From NCBI GenBank assembly GCA_022839045.1, contig JALHDI010000020.1, positions 1-40,648 on the forward strand: a stretch of DNA of 40,648 bases. Reading direction: 5' to 3'. The notes under the pieces are model-generated. The model made no database searches. It was not told the origin of the DNA and saw only the letters and a program-made list of their open reading frames with translations. The DNA is from Sporomusaceae bacterium (GTDB taxonomy: Bacteria; Bacillota_C; Negativicutes; Sporomusales_B; UBA7701). The translations under genes were made by a program, and so were the position numbers. Every line of letters begins with the position of its first letter. Within the stretch, counting starts at the first letter, position 1. Positions 40,600 to 40,648 of the stretch are shown here, in pieces.

Positions 40600-40629
40600 A
40601 TTATAATATACTCGCCAGACGCTTGTCTA
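40600..40629 (-). promoter_or_regulatory. promoter of psd-pssA
   Basis: Minus strand TAGACA (40624-40629), an 18-base spacer and a perfect TATAAT (40600-40605) form a good sigma-A promoter about 85 bases before psd. Downstream of it, AAGGCAG and CTGTCTT can pair (40564-40586 region) and are followed by TTTTTGTTTT. That could be a small leader attenuator or a terminator of a gene further right. Confidence 0.6.
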
Positions 40630-40648
40630 ATGTTTTTTGGCTGCCAGC

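Overview
The window looks like part of the chromosome of an anaerobic, endospore-forming Bacillota. I favour a Sporomusaceae-like Negativicutes, but only on general gene content. Pointers are two CotF-like coat genes behind a forespore-type promoter, the spore-former families TIGR04086 and DUF4264, a four-subunit 2-oxoacid:ferredoxin oxidoreductase, an Nfn-type transhydrogenase, PduL and a SatP-type acetate transporter. There are no rRNA, tRNA, CRISPR or intact insertion-sequence features that I can support. Nearly all genes are on the minus strand; the exceptions are a small-protein/coat cluster at 13.97-15.42 kb and gene remnants at the left edge.

Region A (1-13.8 kb) is an island for uptake and breakdown of D-amino acids. 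A consensus promoter and a two-hairpin leader (13.60-13.82 kb) precede an unusual three-part regulator. Then, in transcription order, come DppBCDF-type peptide transporter genes, an N-acyl-D-amino-acid deacylase, the transporter's binding lipoprotein, a D-amino-acid transaminase, a second deacylase and a D-glutamate cyclase-like protein. Beyond them (0.25-1.32 kb) lie remnants of a D-serine dehydratase gene and a D-threonine-aldolase-like gene, broken by an inversion and deletions. The reading is: import of D-residue-containing peptides or N-acyl-D-amino acids, removal of the acyl group, then transamination, cyclisation or (formerly) dehydration. This region looks less GC-rich than the rest.

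Region B (13.9-19.9 kb) holds three short unrecognised genes, the coat pair, a trypsin-fold protease, a patatin-like lipase, a methyltransferase and a PAS/GAF/GGDEF diguanylate cyclase.

Region C (19.9-28.3 kb) is central anaerobic metabolism: korDABC under an IclR regulator; an operon of aminotransferase, ASCH protein, PduL and DUF4264; and nfnSL.

Region D (28.35-33.4 kb) recycles the by-products of S-adenosylmethionine: mtnP, mtnA, a SAH-hydrolase-family gene, a class II aldolase and a SAH/MTA deaminase. mtnA carries an internal deletion and frameshift. The set suggests an oxygen-independent dihydroxyacetone-phosphate-type shunt for methylthioadenosine, and possibly a deaminate-then-hydrolyse route for S-adenosylhomocysteine.

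Region E (33.6-40.6 kb) is housekeeping: acetate transporter, PpaX-like phosphatase, TIGR04086 membrane protein, queD-queE-surE, a family 2 glycosyltransferase and the phosphatidylethanolamine genes psd-pssA. The first 15 bases are a C homopolymer, which looks like a contig-end artefact, so structures in the first kilobase should be treated with care.
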